The position numbers and the translations under genes are program-made. A stretch of DNA of 64,000 bases from Bacteroidales bacterium. GTDB taxonomy: Bacteria > Bacteroidota > Bacteroidia > Bacteroidales > UBA1715. The notes under the pieces are model-generated. The model worked only from the letters and a program-made list of their open reading frames with translations, did no database searches and was not told the DNA's origin. How positions within the stretch are numbered: position 1 is the first letter of the stretch; each line of letters begins with the position of its first letter. Shown here in pieces: positions 27,647 to 36,924 of this stretch. Location: assembly GCA_016714605.1 (NCBI GenBank), contig JADKDL010000007.1, forward strand, positions 1 through 64,000, written 5' to 3'.

Positions 27647-27830
27647 GTTTTTTTTTGATAGTTTTTCGCTGTCAGTTAAATAATTTTATCAATTTAACTA
27701 CGAAATTAATTATCTACAATCATTTTCTATTTTCGGCTAATTTAAAATAGAATTTAATGTTTATTTATCTCTATTTTACAGATTTATTTATGCGTGATAT
27801 TTGTACGCTTAATGATTATAAATACTTACA

Positions 27831-27859
27831 AAAAAAAGAGACTAACTAATGTCAGTCTC
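27831..27859 (-). terminator. Intrinsic terminator after the pspC-like gene
   Basis: Stem GAGACT/AGTCTC (27838-27843 with 27854-27859), with a 7-T tract on the minus strand (27831-27837), 25 bases after the pspC-like stop. Confidence 0.8.
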
Positions 27860-27884
27860 TCAAAAAAAATAAAATCTGTAGTAA

Positions 27885-29411
27885 TTACAAAAATTCTACT
27901 ACCCCATTTGCATTATCATTCAACTCAACTTCCAAATTTTTTGGAATAAAAATATCAATTTTAATTTTTTGCATCCTCCATTTCGCGTTTTGAATTGTGA
28001 AAAATGGTTCAAAAAAGAGGGTGTCATTTCTATATTTCCACGAATAAGAAATTGCGTTAGCATTTTCAGAAGCATTATCCTTATTATCTCCTAATGAAGT
28101 TTTTTTAAATTTTACTTTTATGCTGTCGGTATCTAATCTTTTAATGTTTATTTCTGGAACAATTGATAATTTTACTTTACCAGATTCAACTTCAATTGAA
28201 AAATCTTTATTAACAATTTTATAATTATTTAAATCATAGTAATATCCACAACCCTCGTCTTCATTCATTTCATAATCTTCGATACAATCAGCCAAAGGAT
28301 TTTTTGTAAGTATTACGCATAATTTTTTCTTTTCTGGCATACTTAAAATTTTGGAATCAACAACCTTGCTATTTCCTTTATAATGTGTAGATTCTACAAT
28401 TAAAACATAGCAAATAAATGATAACCCAATAAGAAATACAAATGCAAAAATTCTTTTTACAAAAACATTCTTTTTAATCCCCAATAGTGTTCTAATAATA
28501 GCATAAAAAATACCCAAAATTGGTATGAAGCAAACTATTAAAATCCCAGTTATAAAGAGATTCGTGTTTTTACTATCAAAAAACAAGGTTAAGAATGCAG
28601 GTAAGGGTAAATTTTTAAAGAAATTAGAAATTGACAAATTATAATATTCACCCATCCAATAACTTCTGGTAAACTTAATAATGATTGCAATGATACATAT
28701 CAATAAAAAAAGCATAAATGCAAAAAGCAAAATTCTACCTATTGGTTTACCTAAAATGAGCAAAATAGAGCTTAATTCATGTATGAATTTTTCAATTTTT
28801 CCACCTAAATCTTTTTTTTTTAAGTTACCCTTTACATTTTCATATTCATTCCTAATTTGTTTTTCAATATTTTCAATATTTACGTTTTCGCCTCTCATTT
28901 CTAGTTTTTGAGAAGATGTTCTAGCAGCAGGAATTGCAATCCAAAGAACGATATATAATAAAGGGCCTGCAAAGAAAAATGAAATTATAAACAAAACGCG
29001 CATCACAACCGGATCTATACCGAAGTATGCAGCCATACCAGAAGCAACACCACCTAAAACTGCATCATCATAATCTCGGTACATCCTTCTTCCGGTTTTC
29101 CAAGAAGCTGAATCATTTTTATTACTGCTGTGTGCTTGAGAATCACTCGACTGTTCAAAGTCTTCAGGTCTTCCTAGAATATTGATAATATACTCAACAT
29201 CCACAATAGTTACAACCTGTCTAACAGACCCTAGTCGCTCGTGTAGTAATTCAACTATTCTTGCTTCGATATCAGCAATAACTTCGCTACCTTCTTCTAT
29301 ACTAGAAAAAGTAGATTCAACCCTTTCCAAATAGTCTTGCAAGTTAATATATGCATCTTCATCTATATGAAAAACCGTTCCACTAATGTTGATTGTAAAT
29401 GTCCTTTTCAT
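27885..29411 (-). CDS. PspC domain-containing membrane stress protein
   Basis: A 508-residue protein. Residues 1-85 are a conserved N-terminal region (MKRTFTINISGTVFHIDEDA, IADIEARIVELLHERLG, YIINILGRPEDFE). The PspC domain follows at about 108-165 (RRMYRDYDDAVLGGVASGMAAYFG; the helix VLFIISFFFAGPLLYIVLWIAIP). Three more helices lie near 215-235, 265-300 and 320-345, and the last 150 residues form a beta-rich outer domain. PspC proteins sense or stabilise membranes under stress. It lies 24 bases after padR, so PadR very likely controls it. There is no pspA or pspB here, normal for this phylum. Confidence 0.88.
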   Translation of the reverse strand: MKRTFTINISGTVFHIDEDAYINLQDYLERVESTFSSIEEGSEVIADIEARIVELLHERLGSVRQVVTIVDVEYIINILGRPEDFEQSSDSQAHSSNKNDSASWKTGRRMYRDYDDAVLGGVASGMAAYFGIDPVVMRVLFIISFFFAGPLLYIVLWIAIPAARTSSQKLEMRGENVNIENIEKQIRNEYENVKGNLKKKDLGGKIEKFIHELSSILLILGKPIGRILLFAFMLFLLICIIAIIIKFTRSYWMGEYYNLSISNFFKNLPLPAFLTLFFDSKNTNLFITGILIVCFIPILGIFYAIIRTLLGIKKNVFVKRIFAFVFLIGLSFICYVLIVESTHYKGNSKVVDSKILSMPEKKKLCVILTKNPLADCIEDYEMNEDEGCGYYYDLNNYKIVNKDFSIEVESGKVKLSIVPEINIKRLDTDSIKVKFKKTSLGDNKDNASENANAISYSWKYRNDTLFFEPFFTIQNAKWRMQKIKIDIFIPKNLEVELNDNANGVVEFL

Positions 29412-29435
29412 AATTATTCGGTTAAAATGATACTT

Positions 29436-29777
29436 CTAAATTTGATTGTTTTTGGTAATATTTGAAACAACTTTAACAGTTTCATGCCATTCGTAATCTA
29501 ACTCTTTGAGAAATTTTAAGCCTAAATCGGTTAGACTATAATATTTTCGAGGTGGACCTTTTACCGATTCTACCCAGTTATAAGTTAATAATCCAGCATT
29601 TTTTTGTCTCATCAAAAGCGGATACAATGTGCCTTCTACAACAATTAGCTCTGCTTCTTTTAAGTTTTTGATTATATCAGAAGCATACATATCGCCCTTA
29701 GAAAGCAATGATAATATGCAGTACTCTAGTACCCCTTTTCGCATTTGCGATTTTATGTTATCATTATTTGATTGCAT
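29436..29777 (-). CDS. PadR-family transcriptional regulator
   Basis: A 113-residue winged-helix repressor: LEYCILSLLSKGDMYASDIIKNLKEA, VVEGTLYPLLMRQKNAGLLTYNW, SVKGPPRKYYSLTDLGLKFL. This is the short PadR form (subfamily s2-like), which binds DNA as a dimer. It is the first gene of a two-gene operon with the pspC-like gene. A long perfect dyad, centred on its own -33 element, lies 30 bases upstream, so autorepression is expected. The inducer is unknown; related regulators respond to membrane-active compounds or phenolics. Confidence 0.92.
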   Translation of the reverse strand: MQSNNDNIKSQMRKGVLEYCILSLLSKGDMYASDIIKNLKEAELIVVEGTLYPLLMRQKNAGLLTYNWVESVKGPPRKYYSLTDLGLKFLKELDYEWHETVKVVSNITKNNQI

Positions 29778-29796
29778 ATCTATTTTTCTTTCTCTG

Positions 29797-29827
29797 CAAA
29801 TATAATATATTATTTAGTACTATGCAA
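29797..29827 (-). promoter_or_regulatory. Promoter of the padR-pspC operon
   Basis: On the minus strand TTG (29825-29827) then 20 bases then TATATTTG (29797-29804), fitting the Bacteroidota form, 20 bases before the padR start. The -33 triplet falls exactly in the centre of the operator dyad. Confidence 0.75.
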
Positions 29828-29847
29828 TACATAGTACTAAATAATAT
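29807..29847. promoter_or_regulatory. Perfect 18-bp inverted repeat, likely PadR operator
   Basis: Arms 29807-29824 and 29830-29847 are perfect reverse complements (arm core ATTATTTAGTACTATG) around a 5-base centre CAATA. PadR dimers bind such dyads. Its place across the -33 element of padR supports direct repression. No other copy was noticed in the window. Confidence 0.8.
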
Positions 29848-29952
29848 TAAATAGAAATATTAAGATAAAGAAAAATAAAATACTTTGATTCAGATAAGGA
29901 GCTCTATGTCTAAGCAATAGATAAATTTATAGCTATTAAAATATACATAAAT

Positions 29953-29986
29953 AAAAAAACACATAACCAAGGCTATGTGTTTTTTT
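29953..29986. terminator. Bidirectional terminator after the basic secreted peptide gene
   Basis: Stem ACACATA (29959-29965) with TATGTGT (29974-29980), flanked by A7 and T6, so it works in both directions. It is 22 bases after the stop of the gene at 30009. Confidence 0.75.
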
Positions 29987-30008
29987 AAAAATTGAATTCT
30001 CTATATTC

Positions 30009-30353
30009 TTACTTTTTATTAATCTTTTTAGATTTTTTATCATTTTTCCTCATCCTTCGGGTAGTTTTAGGATTTTGTTGCCTTTTTCTAAGTTTTTTAT
30101 AGTCTCGTTTCTTGTATTTTTGACTCTTCCTTATATTTCTTCTGTCAAGTTTTTGCTTTCTTTTTTTTTCTTTTGCAGATGAGTACATTTCCTCTTTTCC
30201 ACCACTTTTTCCAACTCCTTTTGCTTGTCTTAATTTTGGAGGTTCCTCAATTTTATCTTTCTCACCACCAGATTCAGATTCCTGCGCAGCTAAATGTAAT
30301 GAGAAAAAAAATACAGCCAATATTGTTAATAGAAAATATTTTAAATTAATCAT
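30009..30353 (-). CDS. Small secreted Lys/Arg-rich protein
   Basis: About 114 residues when started at the ATG at 30353, which puts the signal peptide first (MINLKYFLLTILAVFFFSLH, cleavage near LAAQ); an in-frame ATG at 30374 adds seven residues. The mature part opens acidic (ESESGGEKDKIEEPP) and then becomes extremely basic (KEKKRKQKLDRRNIRKSQKY and the end KNDKKSKKINKK), with almost no hydrophobic residues. Such proteins are common but uncharacterised in Bacteroidota. It may bind acidic surface polymers or nucleic acids; that is a guess. Single gene with its own terminator. Confidence 0.65.
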   Translation of the reverse strand: MINLKYFLLTILAVFFFSLHLAAQESESGGEKDKIEEPPKLRQAKGVGKSGGKEEMYSSAKEKKRKQKLDRRNIRKSQKYKKRDYKKLRKRQQNPKTTRRMRKNDKKSKKINKK

Positions 30354-30374
30354 CTTATAATTTTTAATTGTCAA

Positions 30375-30766
30375 ACGGAAAATTTATTCTCAAAGAATAG
30401 AAAAAAATCGTTAACTCAAATTTATTGAAAAGTAACAAATTTCAGCAAATTAGTAATCACCAAACCAGAAAATAATTTTATTTCAAGTGTGTTATTTTGA
30501 ATTATCTCAAAACTGAAGATGAAATAAAAATAAAAAAAAACTACAAAATGTCTTTATGGCATTATTATATATTAAAAAATTAACAAAATACGCCATTTTG
30601 TCTTTTTAAATTAGCAGATAATGAAAAAATGTCAAAAAAAACGTAAAAAAAGTCCAGAAAAGATTATGGTATTTTATTTGAAAAAACTAAACAAATCGCG
30701 ATTTAAAAATTAAAAAAAAGAGAATTTAATTAAATGTTTAACAAATAAGAAAGGAGCAAAGTAGAT
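30375..30766. other. AT-rich gene-free region upstream of hsp20
   Basis: Nearly 390 bases with no credible gene. The only notable element is AAGGAG at 30751-30756, ten bases before the hsp20 ATG, a strong Shine-Dalgarno sequence of a kind absent from most genes here. No exact TAnnTTTG box and no CIRCE-like dyad was found. Confidence 0.4.
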
Positions 30767-31207
30767 ATGATACTAGCTAAAAGAAATAACTTAAATCCAA
30801 GTTTTAATTCAATTTTTGAAGATTTTTTCAGTCCGAGTGTTTCAGAATGGTCAACTTATAAACCAAACCGAAGCAAAGTTGCAGTAAAGGTAAAAGAAGA
30901 AGAGAGTAAATATACAATAGAAGTAGCTGCTCCCGGATACAAACGAGAGGACTTTAAAATAAGAATAGAAAATAATGTTCTCTATATTTCTAGCGAAAAC
31001 AAAAAAGAAAATGCAGAGGCTTCTGAAAACAATTACTCACGCAAAGAATTTAGTTTTGAGGCATTTGAAAGAAGTTTTACACTACAAGAGGGTATTATTG
31101 ATGATGCGAAAATAAATGCTAACTATAGAGATGGTATTCTTTATGTTGAACTTCCAAAATCTGAAGCTGCAAAACCAAAACCGGTGAAACACATAGAAAT
31201 TGCATAA
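30767..31207 (+). CDS. Small heat shock protein, Hsp20/alpha-crystallin family
   Basis: A 146-residue chaperone that holds unfolding proteins without ATP. The alpha-crystallin domain spans about 40-135: KYTIEVAAPGYKREDFKIRI, NVLYISSENKK, YSRKEFSFEAFERSFTLQEG and the closing NYRDGILYVELPKSE; the C-terminal IEIA stands near the oligomer-forming I-x-I position. It has an unusually strong AAGGAG ribosome-binding site and its own strong terminator, consistent with high, inducible expression. Confidence 0.95.
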   Translation: MILAKRNNLNPSFNSIFEDFFSPSVSEWSTYKPNRSKVAVKVKEEESKYTIEVAAPGYKREDFKIRIENNVLYISSENKKENAEASENNYSRKEFSFEAFERSFTLQEGIIDDAKINANYRDGILYVELPKSEAAKPKPVKHIEIA

Positions 31208-31220
31208 CACAAAAAGTAAA

Positions 31221-31259
31221 AAAAAAGAGGCTGTCTAAAATAGACAGCCTCTTTTTTTT
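31221..31259. terminator. Strong bidirectional terminator between hsp20 and the Ig-repeat gene
   Basis: Perfect 11-bp stem GAGGCTGTCTA (31227-31237) with 31241-31251, three-base loop, A6 before and T8 after. It ends hsp20 and, in the other direction, the large gene whose stop is at 31276. Confidence 0.9.
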
Positions 31260-31275
31260 AAATATTAATAAGTAA

Positions 31276-34200
31276 CTATTTTTTAGTTATAGTTTTAGAA
31301 ACTACATCACCGTTTATAGTAATTACAGTAATAATATACTGACCATTAGAATTTCCACCTAAATCAACTGTAGAAAGATTTTCTACAACACCTGAAATAG
31401 TTTTTCCGTCCAATGAGATTACAGAAACTGATGAAACTTCTTCATCGCTTTCTATAAATACCAAACCATCGGTAAGTGTAGGATAAACTTTAATAGTACT
31501 AGTAATTTCACTAGCATCAGTAGTAATTACAGTCATATCAGAGAATTTAGCAAGTTTTGCTCCATTTTCAGCTACAACGCTTGTACCAGTATAAGATACC
31601 TTAACAGCAGAAGCATTAGAAATTGGATCTAATAACATTATTACTATTTCTGATTTATCATTAGGATTAACAGACAATCCCATAATTACACTAGCAACAC
31701 CAGCTTCTGATACTACAAAATCTTTTACAGCATCAATAGAAGGCGATACAATTGTAGAATTAGTTTTAAGAACTAATTTTGAAGGGTTAGCTAAAGTTAT
31801 AGAAATAACTTTTGGAGCTTCATAAACTGTAACAGTTACCGAAGCAACCTCAGCACCATTCATAGTAGCTTTAATTACAGTTACACCTGCACCAACAGCA
31901 GTTATTTCACCACTTGCATCAACTGTAGCAATAGTAGGAAGTGAAGATGACCAAGTAATAGTAGGTAAATCAGTAGCACCTTGTGGTAGATAGCTATATA
32001 CAACTTTTACTTTTTGACCTACAGACATAGCTGCTACTTCTTGAATTTCAATATCATTAGCAGTAATTTGTCCTGTGCCTATGCTTAGTCCGAAAGTAAC
32101 AATTGCTTTTTCTAATAAAACATCAGCAGCTTTTATTTGATCCTGAGTAGTTGCATTTGTTTTAGCAATTTCTGCATCTAAAATAGCTTGTTTAAGAGCA
32201 TCTACAGCAGTTTTAGGATATTGGTCTGCACCATTTCCAACACTTCCATCAGCTTCAACTTTTGCTACAAGAGCTTTTGCTGAATCTATTGAAGCAATCA
32301 AACCTGCAAAATCTAAAGTTGGTCCAACAGTAACTTTCACAGCAACTTCACTACTAGCAGAACATCCTTTAAGACTTGTGAAAGTATATTTAAATGTGAA
32401 TGTATTTGTTGAAGTAACTGTTGACGGATCAAATTGATTACTTACAAGACCATCACCAATATATACTCCTCCTACAGGATCCCCAGTTAAAATAACTTTT
32501 GCATCATTAGGTGTTACATTAGTTGCAGAAGCTGTTAATGTAACTACAGGTATTGCATTTACCGTGAAAGTAGCAGAAGTAGCAGGACTTGTACAAGTAC
32601 CTACTTGAGCTGCATATACAGTATTAACACCAACTGTAGAAGAAACAACATCATAAGAATTTCCAGAAGATACTTCATTTAATAAAGCAGCATCAGAATA
32701 CCATTTTACTGTTTCAGTAGCATTTGTAACAGTCAATTTAACTGTTTCGCCTTTACATACTTCAACAGAAGATACTGTAATTATAGGAGCAGCTATAGTA
32801 CAAGTTGTAATTGTTAATGTAATTGCTTTTACAGCACTTTCACATTTACTATTTGCAGCTTTTACATAATATGTGTAAACACCTGCTTCAGTTTTTCCGG
32901 TTGCATAACTAGCTCCTGAGAATAATAAATCAGTAGCATTAGCATTGCTATACCATGAAATTGTAGCATTAGATTCAGCGGTAAGATTAGGTACTATTTC
33001 ATTAATTCCAACTACAACACTAGAAACTGTTAAAGTAACAGAAGGAATAACATTAAATGAAACTTCTAGAGCTTCAGATTCACATTCGCCAGCTTTTTTA
33101 GTTGCATAAAGTTTTTGTAATCCTGTGTTAGAAATTACAAAAGGATTTGCAGCAACGGTAGAAAGTTGACTATTAGTATACCAGCTATATCCAGATTCAA
33201 GTTGAATGCTTTGAGCATCTTGACAAACATCTGCAATTGTTAAACCAGCAGGTTTTGCAGGGCTTTGCAACACTTCAATAGAGAAGTCTTTTGAGCTTTT
33301 ACAACCATTAACTTCTACAGTATAAGTTAAATCATTAACACCTACAGTAGCAGTAATGAAATTACTACCATCTACATTAGCACCAGAAAATATACCATTG
33401 CTTGGACTTACATATTGAGATAATTCAACTTCACCTACAGAAGCACAAACGTTAGCAGGCATATCAGTAATTGTAATAACCGGAGTTGCTTGAATTTTAG
33501 CAATTGCTAATTTTTCTACAGAACACTGATCTTTAGTAAAAGTATATGTTATTTCAACTTCACTTTCTGTAACATTTGCAGCATTAAAGATTGATCCTGT
33601 AACACCTGTTCCAGAGAATGTACCACCTTTAGGATTTACAAAATCACTTAATTCAACATCACCAGCTTCTTTACAAATATATTCAGGCAATGTGAATGAT
33701 ACACTCGGCATAGAAGTATAAGAAAGAGTAATTATAGTATGAGGACCTTCGCATGTAGCATTTTTATCAGTTACATATACAGTTCCTTCTTTTGTAGGAA
33801 TAAAACTATTTTCAGAAGAAAGAATTTCTGTATGTGCAGCATTAGCATACCAAGTTAAATCTGTACCAGTTGCAGTAAGTTGAGGGAAACCAGTTCCTGG
33901 ACAAACTTCAATTGCAGCATCTGTAACTGTAGGAGCATCAACATCACAATCAGAAACTTGTAAAGTAAATTGAGTTAAAGCACTTTGGCAGTCTTTCTCT
34001 AATACAGAAACATAGAAAACATGCGTTACAGGAGCTACAGAAGCATCAATTTCAGGTTTGAAAGATTCACCAGAAATAAGTACCTCTTTATTGCTGTTGT
34101 ACCATGTAGCGGTTGCTTTAGGTGTAAGAGCAAATGTTGGAATTGTACCATTTACTTTCATAGATTCAGAAGCAACAAACGGTTTTGCAGTTTCAAAAAC

Positions 34201-36762
34201 AGTGATTGTTAATTCATCTTCTGCTTTACAAGTTCCTGAACCATAAGTATAGGTTAATGTATGAACACCAACTCCGGCAACCGAAGGATCAAATACATTT
34301 TCAGTAACACCTGTTCCAGAAACAACGCCTCCGGTAGCAGGTACTAAAACAAGCTCAACAGTTGCATTAATACAAACTTCAGCCGGACCAGTTATAGAGG
34401 CTGTAGGATTGTTATTAATTACATATTGAGTAGCAGAAAAATCACTTTCGCACTCATTTAATGTCTGAGTAGCATAATATAAACCAGCAGCTTGGGGTAT
34501 ATAAGAATTACCATCGGCTAAGAAAGCTTTTGCTTCAGAATACCATTTAATAGAAGCTCCAATTGCTTTAATTTCAACATTAGCACTTCCTGTACAAATT
34601 TCAGCTCCGGTTGTTTTAGGTGCTTCAGGGTTTGCTTTTATTGTTAAGGTAGCTATACCAGTTGCAGACTCACATTCGCTTACTTTTTTAGTTGCATAAA
34701 ATGTATGAGTTCCTGCAGTTGTTACAGTTGGTGTATAAGAAGCAGCAGAAATAATAAATTCTTTTTTTGCTTCATCTTTATACCAATTAAGAACTTCACT
34801 TCCTTCGAAAGAAAGTTCAGGGTTACTAGTTCCTTCACATACCGACAATTCAGAACCACCTGTAGGAGCAGTAGGCGCTGATAAGATTGTCAACAAAACT
34901 TTACGAGCTGGACTCTCGCAACCGTCTGTTTGAGTTACCCAAAAATTAACATCACCTATAGTAGTAACTAAGGTGTCAAGAGTAGCGCCTTCAGCAACTA
35001 GGGTTGCCAATGTTTCATTAGAATACCATTTAATATTTTTGCCTGTTGCAGTTAATATAGCAGTTGTTCCGGAACAAACTTCTACATTTTGAGCAATTGG
35101 CATTTCTGGTGCAACAGTTTGCGTAACAGAAATCGTTTTAGTATCATTAATAGTGCCTACGCAACCATTATCATCAGTCAAAGAAACTAATTCATAATTA
35201 CCTTCTCCAGTAGGATTAATTACGAAATTATTATCAGCAGCAACAGCAGCAGAAGGAGTTCCATCTACAGAGTAACTTAATGCAAAAGGAGCTTTTCCAG
35301 TTAAGGCAATTACAACACTAGGAATTTCGCTACCAGCGCAGAAATTTCCACCACCACTTATTACATAAGTTGGTTTTGCATTTACAGAGATAGTTGCATC
35401 TGCAATACCTTTGCAACCTGTTTGATCGGTGTATGAATACACAACAGGAACTTCACCAGCACTAGAAGGTGTGAAAACTCCATTTGGAGTAACTACACCT
35501 ACAACAGTACTAGAAAATGAACCTCCTGTAGGTACTGCTGCCAGTGTTATTGGCTCTCCACCTTCACATAAAGGATTTGCAAGAGCAGTAATCTCAACTA
35601 CCGGACTTGCTTTTACAGTAACAGAAGCAGTTGCTTCTCCAACGCAAGCATTTGCATCGGTAACTGTAATGGTAGCCTGATAATCTGCTACTCCTTGTGA
35701 TTTAAAAATTGGGGTTAAAATACTTTTATCGTCTAATAATGCTGCAGCGGTTCCTGTCCATGCAAAAGTTACTCCTCCAGCTACAGTAGGTTCTAGTTTT
35801 TTAGAATCTCCCGCGCATAAAGTAACATCAGGAAATGTAACTACAGGTTTTGCATTTACCGTTAAAACAACTGGAGTTGTTTCTGAAATACAAACATCGT
35901 TATTTGCTACATAATATGTACCTGCTGCATCAGCAGTATAAGAAGCTCCGTCAGCTAAGAAAGTAGTTTTTTCAGCATCAGCGTACCATTTTGCAGTTCC
36001 GGTTGCAACAGCGGTAAGAACATAAACATCACCTTCGCATTTTGTAACATTTGCAGCAGTTGGTTTTGTAGCATTACAACTTTTTTGGTTGAATGTAATT
36101 GTATATACTTTTTTTGAACCGTCTTCAGCGGTTACAGTTATAGTAGTAACTTTATCGTCAGTAAAATTTGTAGCAGCATCAACTTCTACAGTAGCTCTAG
36201 CATCGCTTAATGCAATTACATAATCAGCAACAATAGGCAAAGTAGCACCATCAATAGTTGCTGTGTAAACTAGCGTGTTTGTAGCAAATGCTTCATTCAA
36301 TTGTTCTCCTGTAATTACAAGAGTTTCAATTGTATTAACGATATTCGGTTTACCAACAGGGAGCAACTCTATATGCCCACCAGGATTGGTAGATGTTGTG
36401 CCTTTTAAGACATACTCTGTGTCAGTAGTATAATCCCAAAGACGAAACTCCACTAATTCAGGTTCGCTAACTCCGAATAAATCACCACCATCAAGAATAG
36501 CAGAAATATAATATTTCCCTCCGTTCTCAATAAGTTTGGTACTCATTCTACATTCACCATCTACGAAACCACCAATGTAATCATCAGCGCTGATTGGCAA
36601 TGGGGTTGTTAGATACGTGTTTACTACGATTTCACCTGTAATGGTGGTACTGTTGGTGTACACTACACGTTCCCATGTAGGATCACCGGCAAACAACCAA
36701 GTCACGTTTAGAATCATGACTAAGGTTATAAGCAACTTTAACTTTTCAGTAAAATTTCTCAT
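31276..36762 (-). CDS. Giant Ig-like-repeat surface protein with T9SS sorting domain
   Basis: A 1828-residue secreted protein. It has a signal peptide (MRNFTEKLKLLITLVMIL...WLFAG), an N-terminal domain of about 130 residues (ERVVYTNSTTITGEIVV, DDYIGGFVDGECRMSTK), then about sixteen Ig-like repeats of 70-85 residues. Two repeat types occur: one with C-x-G...WY...(S/A)YTP...YYV, the other with GG-x-FSGTGV...F-x-P. After these come a FIVAR-like helical domain (FAGLIASIDSAKALVAKVEA), a BIG2 domain (TWSSSLPTIATVDASGEITA) and a T9SS tail (IKVYPTLTDGLVFIES...NGQYIITVIT). It is likely displayed on the surface, perhaps as an adhesin or cellulose-binding scaffold with the GH9 enzyme encoded just upstream. 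The reading frame is intact throughout. Confidence 0.88.
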   Translation of the reverse strand: MRNFTEKLKLLITLVMILNVTWLFAGDPTWERVVYTNSTTITGEIVVNTYLTTPLPISADDYIGGFVDGECRMSTKLIENGGKYYISAILDGGDLFGVSEPELVEFRLWDYTTDTEYVLKGTTSTNPGGHIELLPVGKPNIVNTIETLVITGEQLNEAFATNTLVYTATIDGATLPIVADYVIALSDARATVEVDAATNFTDDKVTTITVTAEDGSKKVYTITFNQKSCNATKPTAANVTKCEGDVYVLTAVATGTAKWYADAEKTTFLADGASYTADAAGTYYVANNDVCISETTPVVLTVNAKPVVTFPDVTLCAGDSKKLEPTVAGGVTFAWTGTAAALLDDKSILTPIFKSQGVADYQATITVTDANACVGEATASVTVKASPVVEITALANPLCEGGEPITLAAVPTGGSFSSTVVGVVTPNGVFTPSSAGEVPVVYSYTDQTGCKGIADATISVNAKPTYVISGGGNFCAGSEIPSVVIALTGKAPFALSYSVDGTPSAAVAADNNFVINPTGEGNYELVSLTDDNGCVGTINDTKTISVTQTVAPEMPIAQNVEVCSGTTAILTATGKNIKWYSNETLATLVAEGATLDTLVTTIGDVNFWVTQTDGCESPARKVLLTILSAPTAPTGGSELSVCEGTSNPELSFEGSEVLNWYKDEAKKEFIISAASYTPTVTTAGTHTFYATKKVSECESATGIATLTIKANPEAPKTTGAEICTGSANVEIKAIGASIKWYSEAKAFLADGNSYIPQAAGLYYATQTLNECESDFSATQYVINNNPTASITGPAEVCINATVELVLVPATGGVVSGTGVTENVFDPSVAGVGVHTLTYTYGSGTCKAEDELTITVFETAKPFVASESMKVNGTIPTFALTPKATATWYNSNKEVLISGESFKPEIDASVAPVTHVFYVSVLEKDCQSALTQFTLQVSDCDVDAPTVTDAAIEVCPGTGFPQLTATGTDLTWYANAAHTEILSSENSFIPTKEGTVYVTDKNATCEGPHTIITLSYTSMPSVSFTLPEYICKEAGDVELSDFVNPKGGTFSGTGVTGSIFNAANVTESEVEITYTFTKDQCSVEKLAIAKIQATPVITITDMPANVCASVGEVELSQYVSPSNGIFSGANVDGSNFITATVGVNDLTYTVEVNGCKSSKDFSIEVLQSPAKPAGLTIADVCQDAQSIQLESGYSWYTNSQLSTVAANPFVISNTGLQKLYATKKAGECESEALEVSFNVIPSVTLTVSSVVVGINEIVPNLTAESNATISWYSNANATDLLFSGASYATGKTEAGVYTYYVKAANSKCESAVKAITLTITTCTIAAPIITVSSVEVCKGETVKLTVTNATETVKWYSDAALLNEVSSGNSYDVVSSTVGVNTVYAAQVGTCTSPATSATFTVNAIPVVTLTASATNVTPNDAKVILTGDPVGGVYIGDGLVSNQFDPSTVTSTNTFTFKYTFTSLKGCSASSEVAVKVTVGPTLDFAGLIASIDSAKALVAKVEADGSVGNGADQYPKTAVDALKQAILDAEIAKTNATTQDQIKAADVLLEKAIVTFGLSIGTGQITANDIEIQEVAAMSVGQKVKVVYSYLPQGATDLPTITWSSSLPTIATVDASGEITAVGAGVTVIKATMNGAEVASVTVTVYEAPKVISITLANPSKLVLKTNSTIVSPSIDAVKDFVVSEAGVASVIMGLSVNPNDKSEIVIMLLDPISNASAVKVSYTGTSVVAENGAKLAKFSDMTVITTDASEITSTIKVYPTLTDGLVFIESDEEVSSVSVISLDGKTISGVVENLSTVDLGGNSNGQYIITVITINGDVVSKTITKK

Positions 36763-36825
36763 AAATTGTCCAGTTTAAATTTAATTTGTATGTGAATAAT
36801 AAATGTTACGATTATCGCAACATTT

Positions 36826-36833
36826 CAAAGTTA
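36826..36833 (-). promoter_or_regulatory. Possible -7 promoter box for the Ig-repeat gene
   Basis: Reads TAACTTTG on the minus strand, an exact TAnnTTTG, 63 bases before the start. It would allow transcription separate from the GH9 gene. No clear -33 partner. Confidence 0.4.
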
Positions 36834-36924
36834 CAAAATATAATTTGTATCTCTTGAGTATTTTTGTTTCATTTCTATGTTAGAAATGTTGCAATCATCA
36901 CTCAATATTAGTTAAGCCCTTTTA

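Noticed and set aside
34021..34246. Open frames on the plus strand opposite the Ig-repeat gene
   Set aside because: Low-complexity shadows of the repeat coding sequence with no recognisable domain.
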